A stretch of DNA of 64,000 nt, taken from assembly GCA_964493245.1 (NCBI GenBank), contig CAZBNB010000002.1, forward strand, positions 85,758 through 149,757, in the 5' to 3' direction. The DNA comes from CAZBNB01 sp964493245 (GTDB taxonomy: Bacteria > Pseudomonadota > Gammaproteobacteria > Legionellales > Legionellaceae). Of this stretch, positions 53,629 through 62,728 are shown piece after piece (the stretch's first letter is position 1; every line of letters starts with the position of its first letter). The notes beneath the pieces were generated by a model. It saw nothing but the letters and a program-made list of their open reading frames with translations, had not been told where the DNA came from and made no database searches. The position numbers and the translations under genes are program-made.

Positions 53629-54534
53629 TTATACATCAAGAGCTTGCTCTGAGAAGCAGGCGCGCATAATGACAGAAAAATCCAGATCACCCATGCCCGA
53701 TTCGTGCGCATGTTGATAGAGTTTGGTTGCTAATGACGCCATGGGCAGAGCCAAGTGCGCTGTTTCAGCAACCTGTTGGCTAAGCCATAAATCTTTTAGC
53801 ATCATAGCCGTCGTAAACCCAGGTTCATAGTTGTGGTTGGCCGGAACATTTTCTAATACATCCGCAACAGGAACATATTTTTGCATGACCCAACAGTCTC
53901 CAGATGCATTGGTGACCACCTCATGCAGTTTTTGGGGTGTTAAGCCTAAACGACTGGCCAACTCAAATGCTTCGGAAACGGCAACCATGTTGATGCCCAA
54001 AATTAAATTATTACAAATTTTTGCAGCTTGCCCACTACCGTCATGACCTGTATAGATGATTTTTTTCCCCATGTGAGCCAAAATAGTTTTAGCATCATCA
54101 AAAGCACTTTGCTCACCGCCCACCATAAAAGTCAACGTACCAGCACTCGCGCCGGCCACACCGCCAGAGACAGGTGCATCCACGCTGTATAATTCAAAAG
54201 AATGGGCGTGATGATGGATATTGCGAGCACTCTGTACATCAATCGTTGAACAATCAATGTGTAGTACGTGTTTCTTCGCATGTGCAAACAACCCAGTTTC
54301 TCCCAAGCAAACGTGCTCGACTTGCTGGCCTGTTTGCAGCATGGTTATTAAAACATCTTGTTCTGCTGCAAGACTGGGTAAATCCTCAGCCAGTAAGCCA
54401 CCGGCCTCTTGAAATAAAGCCATCGCTTTAGTCTGTAAATCAAAACCAGTGACCGTGAAGCCGGCTTTTAGCAAGTTTTTGGCCATGGGTAAGCCCATAT
54501 GTCCCAAGCCAACAAATCCAATTCGTTTTGTCAT
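53629..54534 (-). CDS. mmsB: 3-hydroxyisobutyrate dehydrogenase
   Basis: NAD-dependent enzyme of valine breakdown. The 301-aa product has the Rossmann start RIGFVGLGHMGLPMA, the substrate motif DAPVSGGVAGASAGTLTFMVGG, the catalytic lysine in GSGQAAKICNNLILG and the C-terminal KDLWLSQQVAE. ATG 54534 has an AAGGAT ribosome-binding site; the longer frame upstream is not supported. It and mmsA are on the same strand but separated by 669 bases filled by inverted repeats. Confidence 0.92.
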   Translation of the reverse strand: MTKRIGFVGLGHMGLPMAKNLLKAGFTVTGFDLQTKAMALFQEAGGLLAEDLPSLAAEQDVLITMLQTGQQVEHVCLGETGLFAHAKKHVLHIDCSTIDVQSARNIHHHAHSFELYSVDAPVSGGVAGASAGTLTFMVGGEQSAFDDAKTILAHMGKKIIYTGHDGSGQAAKICNNLILGINMVAVSEAFELASRLGLTPQKLHEVVTNASGDCWVMQKYVPVADVLENVPANHNYEPGFTTAMMLKDLWLSQQVAETAHLALPMASLATKLYQHAHESGMGDLDFSVIMRACFSEQALDV

Positions 54535-54551
54535 GTTGCATCCTTTTAATG

Positions 54552-54726
54552 AACCCCAGTTCGGCGTTTTTATGCTTTTAAACCTTCGATAAATCAATGA
54601 TTACTTCGTTAAACGCTCTAAAAAATGCTCACATTAGCGCTGCTAGTGCTGCGCTTTTTTAGAGCGTTTGCCTCGTACTCATTGATTTCTCTCGATTTAA
54701 AAGCATAAAAACGCCGAACAGGGGTT
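54552..54726. repeat. Long inverted repeat I (175 bp)
   Basis: Arms of about 75 bases: the left arm starts AACCCCAGTTCGGCG and runs through TTTTTATGCTTTTAAA to AAACGCTCTAAAAAA; the right arm is its near-perfect reverse complement, ending CGCCGAACAGGGGTT. A loop near 54628-54650 holds TTAGCGCTGC. It lies 17 bases upstream of the mmsB start. First of three consecutive long palindromes. Confidence 0.85.
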
Positions 54727-54782
54727 TTAATGATATTTTTTGCATCTATACTCAATAAATTTCAAAATGCTAGGGTCTCTGC

Positions 54783-54900
54783 ACCTAACTTTTCGGGTAG
54801 CTCAAATTTTAGCTTGAGTGAGGCGAATAGCCCGCTATTTAACGAGCTCAAGCTGAAATTTGAGCAAATCAGGCGAATTTGCAGCCGTCGAAAGTTAGGT
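54783..54900. repeat. Long inverted repeat II (118 bp)
   Basis: The left end ACCTAACTTTTCG with GCTCAAATTTTAGCTTGAG pairs with the right arm CTCAAGCTGAAATTTGAGC and CGAAAGTTAGGT. Arms are imperfect between these blocks. It lies between inverted repeats I and III. An open frame (54730-55119) crosses it but is explained by the repeats. Confidence 0.75.
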
Positions 54901-54933
54901 ACACAGGCCATAGATTCAAAAACCGATCTCGCG

Positions 54934-55139
54934 AGTTTCTCGTTCAGGGCTGGTTATTTTGTTTCGCGGGTTGCGGAAGCGCCACTTTTCAGGCTGTTTT
55001 ACGGGGTAAAAAGCACAGGGATGTGCTTTTTAGCGCCTTTGAGCGGGACGCGAATAGGCGGCGGCCCCGTAAAACAGCCTGAAAAGTGGATCAAGCGGAC
55101 GCTCCGCGAAACAAAATAACCAGCCCTGAACGAGAAACT
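54934..55139. repeat. Long inverted repeat III (206 bp)
   Basis: The left arm AGTTTCTCGTTCAGGGC, on through TTATTTTGTTTCGCGG and CCACTTTTCAGGCTG to TTTTACGGGG, is repeated as reverse complement on the right, ending GCCCTGAACGAGAAACT. Arms are about 80 bases, with a mismatch patch near the middle; the centre holds a smaller hairpin AAAAAGCACA/TGTGCTTTTT. It ends 64 bases from the mmsA stop codon. Confidence 0.85.
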
Positions 55140-55203
55140 TCTCTCCGATCTCGTGTTTTTCTAAACCCAGTATTTTGAAAGACCGAGGGTATATTAAAAA
55201 TAC

Positions 55204-56703
55204 TTATCCGTTTTCCGGCATTGCAAATACATTATCATCCAGTGAATGTAAAAACCATTTGCTGGTAATGGTTTTCAGCTTCGTATAAAAACGAATACTT
55301 TCTTCGCCATGCATTGCATAATCTCCGAAAAAAGAGCGTTTCCAACCGCCAAACGGGTGATTGGCGATGGGCACCGGAATCGGGATATTAACGCCGACCA
55401 TGCCCACTTGAACTTGTTTAGCAAATTGTCGCGCACTAAAACCGTCATTGGTAAAGATCGCCGTGCCATTACCATATTGATTCCGGTTAATCAGCGCCAG
55501 TGCTTCATCTAATGTATCCACCCGCATGATAACTAAAACCGGGCCAAATATTTCTTGTTGATAAATAGACATCGTTTCTTTGACGTGATCAAAAAGGCTA
55601 GGGCCTAAATAATACCCGTCTGAAAATTGGCTGTGTTTAAAAGAGCGCCCATCGATTAGCAGCTGCGCACCTTCTTCTACACCCGCATCAATGCGCTGTA
55701 AAACACGTTGACGATGGGCTGCACTGATCACAGGCCCCATGTCGACTTCAGTTGCATCACTCGCATCAATTCGGATGCCTCGAACAGCAGGAAGCAGCTT
55801 TTCGAGTAAGCGATCAGCGGTATTGGCACCCACGGTCACCACAACAGAAATCGCCATGCAGCGCTCTCCTGCTGAGCCATAAGCTGCGCCAATAATAGCT
55901 TGTGTTGTTTGATCAAGATTCGCATCGGGCATCACCACACAGTGATTTTTCGCACCACCAAACGTGTGTGCGCGTTTTCCTTGCGCAATGGCTTCAGTGT
56001 AAATATATTCAGCGACCGGTGTTGACGCGACGGCTGTCATGGCAGCAATGTCAGGATGCTTCAATAATTGATCGACCGTTGTTTTGTCTCCATGCACAAT
56101 ATTGGCGACACCAGGAGGCAGCCCTGCATCGTGTAGTAATTCAAGTAAGCGTACCGGCGCAGACGGATCTTGCTCAGATGGTTTTAATATAAACGTATTA
56201 CCAGCGGCGATCGCTGGAATCATCATCCAAATAGGCACCATAACCGGAAAATTAAACGGTGAGACACCGGCACATACACCCAGTGGTTCACGGATGGTAT
56301 GGCAGTCAATATTGGCAGAAACATCGGATGAATACATGGTTTGCAGCTGTGATACTAAACCGCAATGATAATCCACCACTTCGATGCCACGAGCGACGGA
56401 TCCTTTGGCATCGTCTAGGGTTTTTCCGTGCTCTTTAGAGACAATTTGCGCGAGCTCTGTGTGATACTTGGTTAAGAGCGTGCGAAATTGAAATAAGATT
56501 TGTGCGCGTTTGGTTGGGGTTGTTTGTGACCACTGCGGCCAAGCCGCTTTCGCAGCAGCAACCGCTTTTTCGCACAGTTCAGTGCTGGCATAATCAACCT
56601 GTCCTATCACCGCGCCGGTTGAAGGATGATAGATAGGGTGTTGTGTTTGCGACGAGGAGGTGATTGATTCTCCCGCAATTAAATGTGGCACCTGATAGAC
56701 CAT
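55204..56703 (-). CDS. mmsA: Methylmalonate-semialdehyde dehydrogenase (CoA-acylating)
   Basis: A 499-aa ALDH-family enzyme that turns (methyl)malonate semialdehyde into acyl-CoA. Motifs: GVCAGVSPFNFPVMVPIWM, FILKPSEQDPSAP, FGGAKNHCVVMPDA, GERCMAISVVV (catalytic Cys) and EIFGPVLVIMR. The GERCMA cysteine motif and the FNFP stretch are diagnostic of MmsA. The dapB start region is 17 bases upstream on the same strand, so co-transcription with dapB is likely. Confidence 0.94.
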   Translation of the reverse strand: MVYQVPHLIAGESITSSSQTQHPIYHPSTGAVIGQVDYASTELCEKAVAAAKAAWPQWSQTTPTKRAQILFQFRTLLTKYHTELAQIVSKEHGKTLDDAKGSVARGIEVVDYHCGLVSQLQTMYSSDVSANIDCHTIREPLGVCAGVSPFNFPVMVPIWMMIPAIAAGNTFILKPSEQDPSAPVRLLELLHDAGLPPGVANIVHGDKTTVDQLLKHPDIAAMTAVASTPVAEYIYTEAIAQGKRAHTFGGAKNHCVVMPDANLDQTTQAIIGAAYGSAGERCMAISVVVTVGANTADRLLEKLLPAVRGIRIDASDATEVDMGPVISAAHRQRVLQRIDAGVEEGAQLLIDGRSFKHSQFSDGYYLGPSLFDHVKETMSIYQQEIFGPVLVIMRVDTLDEALALINRNQYGNGTAIFTNDGFSARQFAKQVQVGMVGVNIPIPVPIANHPFGGWKRSFFGDYAMHGEESIRFYTKLKTITSKWFLHSLDDNVFAMPENG

Positions 56704-56720
56704 GCTAAATGTCCTTATTT

Positions 56721-57467
56721 TTAATCACTCGAAATTTGCATCAAGTTCTCTAAACCGTAATAGAGCGCTTTCAGCTGCAACACTTTTTGACAGGCAAAAA
56801 TTAAACCAGGCATGAAGCAGCCTCTATCAATACTGTTGTGTACAATGCTTAATGTTTCTCCTGGACCACCAAAAATGACTTGTTGTTGTGCGAGCACGCC
56901 CGGCAAACGCAGCGCGTGAATATGAATCCCTTGATGATTTGCCCCTCGTGCGCCGGTGAGTAGCTCGGAGCAGTTTGCTTCTGATGGTGATGTTTTACGA
57001 TGGTTGGCAATTAATTCTGCCGTTTTAACAGCGGTTCCTGACGGAGCATCTTGTTTTTGAGGGTGGTGCGCTTCTATGATTTCTACTTCGGGGAAGTATT
57101 GCGCGGCCTCCGCGGCAAAACGCATCATTAACAAAGCACCTAATGAAAAATTAGGAACAATGATGCCGCCGAGTTCTTTTTCCTGACATTGTTTTTTTAA
57201 TGCTTCTACTTGCTCTGGTAACAGTCCTGAGGTGCCAATAATGGGATGTGCGCCTGCTTCAATAATACGGCAAGTATTTTGATATACAGAATCAGCGCGC
57301 GTCAGATCAACAACAATCTGTGCTTGTTTGCTTTTAATCGTCGCGAATAAATCGTCGTGACGCCCTAACTGTGCAACTAAGTCAAAGTCAGGATGGGCTT
57401 CGAGTGCTTGGCAGGCGGCAAGCCCCATTTTTCCGGAGGCACCGTTGACAATAACAGGGGTTTTCAT
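56721..57467 (-). CDS. dapB: 4-hydroxy-tetrahydrodipicolinate reductase
   Basis: Lysine/diaminopimelate pathway enzyme of 248 aa with Rossmann motif IVNGASGKMG at the N-terminus, VVDLTRADS, IIGTSGLL, the catalytic EAHHPQKQDAPSGTA and a C-terminal FGGPGETLSIVHNSIDR. The His-His-x-x-K-x-D-x-P-S-G-T-A pattern is diagnostic. Its start overlaps the stop of the Pmp3-like gene by four bases. Confidence 0.95.
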   Translation of the reverse strand: MKTPVIVNGASGKMGLAACQALEAHPDFDLVAQLGRHDDLFATIKSKQAQIVVDLTRADSVYQNTCRIIEAGAHPIIGTSGLLPEQVEALKKQCQEKELGGIIVPNFSLGALLMMRFAAEAAQYFPEVEIIEAHHPQKQDAPSGTAVKTAELIANHRKTSPSEANCSELLTGARGANHQGIHIHALRLPGVLAQQQVIFGGPGETLSIVHNSIDRGCFMPGLIFACQKVLQLKALYYGLENLMQISSD

Positions 57468-57787
57468 GATTGTGGTGGCTCATCTTGAGAGATTGTTTTC
57501 GGATCGGGTGATATGGCATCCGCATCGATGGTTTTTTTTATCTCGTTTTGGTTTTGATCACTGTGTTTAGGCGTATTGGGTGCCTGCTGAGGCTGAGGTG
57601 AAAGTAGTGGCTCCTTTTGAGCATAAGCCTGCCTGACTTCTGACCAAGCCCAAAATCCCGCGGGCAACCAACCAACAAAGGTTAATTGTAATGCAAGCGC
57701 ACCGAGTGCTGCGATCGGTTTTTCTAATATTAAAAAAGCAATCCATGGAAAAAATAATGCAAGGAGAGAGAGTAAAGTCCGTTTCAT
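57464..57787 (-). CDS. YqaE/Pmp3 family membrane protein
   Basis: A 107-aa product with two membrane helices matching the Pmp3 (UPF0057) pattern in ALFFPWIAFLILEKP and LQLTFVGWLPAGFWAW, followed by a long polar Pro/Gln/Asp-rich tail of about 55 residues that small family members lack. Proteins of this family affect membrane potential or cation tolerance; the role of the tail is unknown. It is coupled to dapB by an ATGA overlap and divergent from proQ. Confidence 0.75.
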   Translation of the reverse strand: MKRTLLSLLALFFPWIAFLILEKPIAALGALALQLTFVGWLPAGFWAWSEVRQAYAQKEPLLSPQPQQAPNTPKHSDQNQNEIKKTIDADAISPDPKTISQDEPPQS

Positions 57788-57867
57788 TTTGTTAAAATAC
57801 CCCCAAAAGTGTGTTCAAGCACACAACAACTATAGTGAATTAATTCCAACTAAACAAGGATTATTGA

Positions 57868-58521
57868 ATGAGAAAGCAAGTGTTGCATCCCCACACAGCA
57901 GCCATTAACCAAAAACAAAAAAATCAATCTAAAAAAGCTAAAATAGATGCGCTCAACTGGTTGGCACGTGAGTTTCCGCTTGCTTTTGATAATCGTGTTT
58001 GCATTCAGCCTTTAAGTTTAGGGATTATGGATGAAATTTTGAAGCATGCGGATAAAGCGCAAGACGAGGGTGTTTCTAAAAGTAAACTACGCGAGGCAGT
58101 GGTTATTTTTACCCGTCGAATTGATTATTTAACCTGCTTGAAAGCGCGGGAAGTAAGAGTTAATTTGTACGGAGAGGCAACAGAAGTTGTCACCGATGAA
58201 GATGCTGAGCGTGCAGCGATAAAAATTAAGAAACGAGTTGAAAAAAGTTTGAAAAATGCCCGTCGAACGGGAGGAAGTTCAGAGAAGTTATCACATTCCG
58301 TTGGGTCTTCATCAGAAAATGTAGTGACGCAAGCCACATCATTACATTCTCAAGAGCGTAATCCGGCGTATCATATCCCTTCTACGCCAAAAACGGCATC
58401 GGTAACCGTCAAACACAAGCAAGCTCGTTCATATGATCCTGATTTGGTTGCTCGTTTAAAAGAAAAATTGGGTATTTCACGGCGAGCAGAAGAGACAAGT
58501 GAGGAAACAGTCGGAGAATAA
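57868..58521 (+). CDS. proQ: ProQ/FinO family RNA chaperone
   Basis: The 217-aa product has the ProQ/FinO domain (about residues 20-125): LNWLAREFPLAFD, QPLSLGIMDEIL, VSKSKLREAVVIFTRRIDYLTCL and REVRVNLYGEAT. The C-terminal part is basic and unstructured and ends in a short helical tail. ProQ proteins bind sRNAs and mRNA 3' ends. It is divergent from the Pmp3-like gene with an 80-base shared promoter region; the next gene starts six bases after the stop. Confidence 0.92.
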   Translation: MRKQVLHPHTAAINQKQKNQSKKAKIDALNWLAREFPLAFDNRVCIQPLSLGIMDEILKHADKAQDEGVSKSKLREAVVIFTRRIDYLTCLKAREVRVNLYGEATEVVTDEDAERAAIKIKKRVEKSLKNARRTGGSSEKLSHSVGSSSENVVTQATSLHSQERNPAYHIPSTPKTASVTVKHKQARSYDPDLVARLKEKLGISRRAEETSEETVGE

Positions 58522-58527
58522 TTCAAG

Positions 58528-59130
58528 ATGGGATCAACTACGCTGCAATCGATAAAACTAGATAAGTTGCAAAAGCGTTATCAGCTAGGTTGTATCATTT
58601 TATATTCATTTTTATTGACATTTATTTTGACCAGAGTCATTGTGTTTTTATTGATAGCCGATAAAATTCCTTGTGTTTTTTTACAAATCGGTGGATATCA
58701 CATTCACCATTATATTTACGGTATTATCATTTTAACGGCGACAGCGGGTTTCGTCATTTTAAGGCAGCCTCAAGGGATGTCATTAATGATTTCTGCCTGC
58801 CTTTATGGGGTAAGCTCAGCACTGATTTATGACGAGTTCGCCTTACTGATTTACTTATTGGCAGATTCTTATGTGTGGCATTTGTCTTGGGATATCGTGA
58901 CCATTGTGGTGATCATTGCGACGCTTGTCACTTACATTCCGATTATAAAAGCGCGAAGCCCATCAGATACGTTAGGTGCCATTGTGCTTCTCGGTTTTTT
59001 AATACTTTATGGGACCACGATTTATTTCACCAGTGAGCGTTTAACTCGATTAAGAGGAGATGAATTGTATTATTTAGAAAAAAATGGTGGTAATGCCTGT
59101 ATCAATAATTTTTATTTTAAAAATAACTGA
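58528..59130 (+). CDS. Hypothetical integral membrane protein
   Basis: A 200-aa product with five to six membrane helices. Between helices one and two it has GGYHIHHYIYG, a His-rich motif that could bind a metal or heme, and a later YDEFALLI. The spacing of six bases after proQ suggests one transcript. I have seen similar HHxxYG membrane proteins in many bacteria but cannot name a function. Confidence 0.65.
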   Translation: MGSTTLQSIKLDKLQKRYQLGCIILYSFLLTFILTRVIVFLLIADKIPCVFLQIGGYHIHHYIYGIIILTATAGFVILRQPQGMSLMISACLYGVSSALIYDEFALLIYLLADSYVWHLSWDIVTIVVIIATLVTYIPIIKARSPSDTLGAIVLLGFLILYGTTIYFTSERLTRLRGDELYYLEKNGGNACINNFYFKNN

Positions 59131-59246
59131 TCCTGGCCTCTTACTCGCCATATCGGTTGAAAGGATGAGCACTCGACAGTATACTACAGCATATTGAGCA
59201 TGCTTTGCTTACTCTAAATTGAGAGACATGAATACGATTAACGCCC

Positions 59247-59807
59247 ATGATGCTTAGAAACCTACCCAATGCAATGACCGTGCTGCGTTTAATTTTAATC
59301 GCGCCGTTTTCGTACTTTCTTAGTCAGCAAGAGTACACGGTCGCTTTTTATTTGTTCGTCTTGGCGGGCGTAACAGATGCTTTGGATGGATGGATAGCCC
59401 GCTGTTTCCGTTGGCAAAGTGCCTTTGGTACTTTGGTTGATCCGATAGCGGATAAACTGCTGATTACGGCAAGCTTCATTGGTTTAGCTGCACTGAATTG
59501 TTTGCCTTGGTGGCTGGTCATCTTGGTTTTTTTACGCGACTTGACCATCACCTTGGGTGTGTATGCGTGGTATGTGTCTATTGATGATAGGCCAGTACTC
59601 AAGCCCACGTATTTAAGTAAAATCAACACAGTTATGCAATTGATTTTAGTCATTGCGACTTTATATCATCTCGCTTTCGGCGGCATAGCGCCTTTTCTTT
59701 ATCGACAGCTTCTTATTTTTACTACTTTGACGACAGCACTGAGTTTTGTCGATTATGCTTTTATTTGGTTTAAAAAAGTCAGATTACAAATCAAGTTATC
59801 AAAATGA
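59247..59807 (+). CDS. pgsA: CDP-diacylglycerol-glycerol-3-phosphate 3-phosphatidyltransferase
   Basis: A 186-aa CDP-alcohol phosphatidyltransferase with the catalytic signature DALDGWIARCFRWQSAFGTLVDPIADK (given here as D-G-x2-A-R-x8-G-x3-D-x3-D) starting near residue 43, and the family N-terminus NLPNAMTVLRLILIAPF. It makes phosphatidylglycerophosphate or a related phospholipid; pgsA is the most likely identity, another CDP-alcohol transferase being possible. Hda starts four bases before its end. Confidence 0.85.
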   Translation: MMLRNLPNAMTVLRLILIAPFSYFLSQQEYTVAFYLFVLAGVTDALDGWIARCFRWQSAFGTLVDPIADKLLITASFIGLAALNCLPWWLVILVFLRDLTITLGVYAWYVSIDDRPVLKPTYLSKINTVMQLILVIATLYHLAFGGIAPFLYRQLLIFTTLTTALSFVDYAFIWFKKVRLQIKLSK

Positions 59808-60502
59808 ACAGTCAACTTCCCCTTGCCGTACAACTGAATGACCATGCTACTTTGGCAGATTTTTGTTGGAAACAAAACCAGCTGCTTCAAAACACCTTAT
59901 TACAGATGATTGCGAACCAGGGGGAGCGGTTTTTTTATATCTGGGGTGCGGTTGGTAGTGGTAAGTCTCATATTTTACAAGCGTGTTGCCAAGCTGTGGC
60001 CGCGCAGGAGCGTTCGGTTATTTACTTGCCATTGAGCGTTTTAAAAGAATGGGGCCCTGAAGTGCTTGATGGTGTGAATGACCATCATTTAGTTGCTATC
60101 GATGATATCGAGACTGTTGCGGGGGAGATTGAGTGGGAGCAAGCGCTGTTTCATTTGTATAACCGTATTCGTGATCAAGCGCATGGCGTTTGTATGATGA
60201 CCTCTTCATTGCCTGTGGTTGATTCTGCGTTAAAGTTGGCCGATTTACGATCACGTTTAACGTGGGGATTGGTGATTCAATTACACGGTTTAGATGATGA
60301 CGATAAAATAGACGTGTTACAGTCTCGAGCGCAAAAGCGCGGATTTGAGTTATCTAAGCAAGTTTGTCAATATTTATTAAACCATTGTGCACGCAACATG
60401 CATGATTTATTACAATTATTAAATCAATTGGACAACGCGTCTTTAGCTGCGCAAAGAAAAATTACGATCCCATTTGTGAAAAATACGCTGAAGCTTGAAT
60501 GA
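59804..60502 (+). CDS. hda: DnaA-homologue regulator Hda
   Basis: A 232-aa AAA+ protein that with the beta clamp stimulates ATP hydrolysis by DnaA and limits re-initiation. Motifs: short N-terminal clamp-binding stretch (QLPLAVQL), Walker A WGAVGSGKSHILQA, Walker B VAIDDIE and the C-terminal sensor region DLRSRLTWGL. It overlaps the pgsA stop by four bases, an order (phosphatidyltransferase then hda) seen in some Gammaproteobacteria. Confidence 0.92.
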   Translation: MNSQLPLAVQLNDHATLADFCWKQNQLLQNTLLQMIANQGERFFYIWGAVGSGKSHILQACCQAVAAQERSVIYLPLSVLKEWGPEVLDGVNDHHLVAIDDIETVAGEIEWEQALFHLYNRIRDQAHGVCMMTSSLPVVDSALKLADLRSRLTWGLVIQLHGLDDDDKIDVLQSRAQKRGFELSKQVCQYLLNHCARNMHDLLQLLNQLDNASLAAQRKITIPFVKNTLKLE

Positions 60503-60743
60503 TGCTCGGTGTGCATCCAATAAACTTCAAAATGCCACGTATTTTAATTCATTTTTATGAAAGTGCGAAACTCGTGTATTTGATTTAGGTTCCTCCAATT
60601 ATTGAGGTGAGAATAACATATAATCAAAAACCTTTGTCTATAAAGCCGTGCGACGGTAATTCTTGTACCTTGCACGAGTTTATTAATCTGATCGACGATC
60701 AACTATCAGTTGCTTAAGTTTTAGAGCTCCCGAAAGACCTTTA

Positions 60744-60833
60744 CTTCCAGTTTCAATGAAATAAAAAAATCCTTTATTTTTAATGGGTTAATCAAGATAA
60801 ACCACATTGCTTCTTGTTTTAATGAAATAAAAA
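60744..60833. repeat. Two 24-bp imperfect direct repeats
   Basis: Copies at 60744-60767 and 60810-60833 share CTTC, GTTT and AATGAAATAAAAA with three differences, separated by 42 bases. The second ends exactly at the stop codon of the AlbA-type gene. The rest of the 331-base gap after hda (60503-60833) shows no gene. The pair might be a binding-site array or a remnant; it is too small and imperfect to call CRISPR. Confidence 0.4.
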
Positions 60834-62240
60834 TCACGCCCAGATAGGCAAGTACCTTGAGAATTTTTTAGAATCAGGAGCTCCAGGATCTCGTTTGATT
60901 AAATTTTGCTCTAATGCGCCTGTGATTATCTGAGAAATACTATTACCGCTTCGTTCAGTAAGGCCAAATCGTTCTCTTAGTGACTGATTTGTCATTCTAT
61001 TACGTAAAACCCATTGTAAAACACAATGCTGATAACATGCTCGTATCCGATCGTTCCTATCCATTTTTTTGAAAGATCGGTGACCATAAATAATAACGAC
61101 AGTTTTTTTATATTCTACTAAAAATTCTGGCGCAGGGAGTTGCATTACTTCTGACGTTTGTACAACACGATCTATTCCACTGCTTTTTTCTTCGCAAATA
61201 CCAAATCGGCGCATTAAATCAGCCAAACGCTCATTTCTAGATTGATACCCGTCAATAAATCGTTCGACAGGTACTTTAGGTTCTCCTGGATTTGAAATCT
61301 CCAAACGATCAGAATAGATTTCAACTGTTGGTGACACTCCTGTTTCCTGAAAATCTTGATGGACAAGGGCATTCGCGACAAGCTCACGAACAACGATTTC
61401 AGGGACTAATTTAGTCTCTTCTCGCAGAGCGTCTTTGATTACTTCATTTTGGGGAAGCTGCCCCATGATGTGATGAATCAATTCTTTAAATCCAGATGCA
61501 TATCCTCTCTCATATGTTAAATCTGATTTTGTATCGAGCTTTGAACTACCTACATAAGTGATAACACGTGCGGCTTTACGCCAAATACCTTCAAAATCCC
61601 TCAGATTTTTTGCCAGTAGAATAGCTCCTATATTTAAAATACAATATTCACCTTGAATTTTGCTAATTAATTTCTCTGAAAATAATCGATCTAAAACTCC
61701 ATTCTGGTTAGAAGGATATGGTAAGTGTAGTAAATCAAAAAATGCCTGAGTATCTAGGTATTGCACAATATCTTGTGCAGATAGTTGAGTCAAAGCTGGC
61801 TGCTCTAACCAATCTGGCTGACCTTCGGCAAAAATAGCACGTAATCGATCTTCACTCATTGGAACCAACTCTTCTCCAGAGCGCATTAGGTAAGAACCCT
61901 CATAATGATATGCCGTGCCGCGCGGTCTAGATGGAATTTGAAACACCAGAACTCTACCATCAGGATGATTCACCTCTTCAATATTGACGCGAAATCCTAT
62001 GGCATTAAAAATCTTGGCTGCCATTTCTACAAGGTTATTAAATGCATGTGTGCCCACAACTCGTCTAGGTGGAATATCTTCAATACCTAAAATCAAGTAA
62101 CCACCACCTTCATTTGCAATGGCAACACAGTATCTATAAAGTTTTTTATTATCAAATTGCGTTTTGGCCTCTTTGAATTCGATATTTTGAGTTTCAGAAG
62201 CGATACTGCGCCAAAGATCAATTTGTTCTGGAGTAACCAT
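60834..62240 (-). CDS. AlbA_2 (Schlafen-type) DNA-binding - HATPase_c_4 protein
   Basis: A 468-aa product of the COG2865 type. The N-terminal AlbA_2 domain (about 1-125) has NIEFKEAKTQFDN, IANEGGGYLILGIED and SYLMRSGEELVPM; the C-terminal part has the RecG-related HATPase motif VVRELVANALVHQDF, EISNPGEP and KSSGIDRVVQ, then a winged-helix tail. Such genes are common in mobile islands and have been linked to regulation and defence. It lies beside a truncated tRNA and an integrase fragment. No partner gene is adjacent. Confidence 0.85.
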   Translation of the reverse strand: MVTPEQIDLWRSIASETQNIEFKEAKTQFDNKKLYRYCVAIANEGGGYLILGIEDIPPRRVVGTHAFNNLVEMAAKIFNAIGFRVNIEEVNHPDGRVLVFQIPSRPRGTAYHYEGSYLMRSGEELVPMSEDRLRAIFAEGQPDWLEQPALTQLSAQDIVQYLDTQAFFDLLHLPYPSNQNGVLDRLFSEKLISKIQGEYCILNIGAILLAKNLRDFEGIWRKAARVITYVGSSKLDTKSDLTYERGYASGFKELIHHIMGQLPQNEVIKDALREETKLVPEIVVRELVANALVHQDFQETGVSPTVEIYSDRLEISNPGEPKVPVERFIDGYQSRNERLADLMRRFGICEEKSSGIDRVVQTSEVMQLPAPEFLVEYKKTVVIIYGHRSFKKMDRNDRIRACYQHCVLQWVLRNRMTNQSLRERFGLTERSGNSISQIITGALEQNLIKRDPGAPDSKKFSRYLPIWA

Positions 62241-62482
62241 CGTTGAGCGTCCTGTTGCTTAATGCTTAAATTACTAATCCAAATTCACATCATTTATTGA
62301 GGATGTATTCTATAATACTCAGAATCAAAACCACTAATGAAAAATGAGCCTTATGGGCTTTATAAAAATGGCTTCGTGATTTTGTCGTATTTGAGTAAGA
62401 CATCGTACGCCACTGTACGACATTTTGTAGGGTTTACCCGCGGCAAAAATTATATTAAAATCAAGTGATTAAAAATTGGGTT

Positions 62483-62531
62483 GCGGACTCATAATCCGTT
62501 GGTCCTAGGTTCAAGTCCTAGTGGCCCACCA
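62483..62531 (+). pseudogene. 3' part of tRNA-Ile2 (anticodon CAT), probable att-site remnant
   Basis: The sequence holds a perfect anticodon arm GCGGA-CTCATAA-TCCGT (anticodon CAT), variable bases, T-arm CTAGG-TTCAAGT-CCTAG and TGGCCCACCA. The D-arm and 5' acceptor strand are absent upstream, and the 3' acceptor strand is one base short, so it is not a functional tRNA. It resembles the 3' half of lysidine-type tRNA-Ile, the common integration target of tyrosine integrases. The rest of the 488-base gap (62241-62728) holds no gene I can support. Confidence 0.8.
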
Positions 62532-62728
62532 ATTTCAGCCAGTAAAATCAATCAGTTATCACTTGATGTCCTAATCCCGTAAAATCCACTTCGGGATTTC
62601 TTCGGGACCTACCTTCAATTCACAACGAAACCACCGTTGCATCTTGCTTAGCATGATTCTTTGGTTTAAAGCTTGGATTACGCAACAAAGTTAATACCAC
62701 TCCACTTTTTTGCTTTTCACAAACGCTA

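Noticed and set aside
54730..55119. A 129-codon open frame on the plus strand
   Set aside because: It runs through inverted repeats II and III, has no ribosome-binding site and a composition dictated by the palindromes, so it is very likely not a gene.
60744..60833. Possible CRISPR (two 24-bp repeats with a 42-bp spacer)
   Set aside because: Only two copies, with three mismatches, no leader and no cas genes; kept as a simple direct repeat.
62483..62531. Functional tRNA-Ile or tRNA-Met gene
   Set aside because: There is no 5' acceptor strand or D-arm upstream, and the 3' strand is one base short; treated as a remnant.
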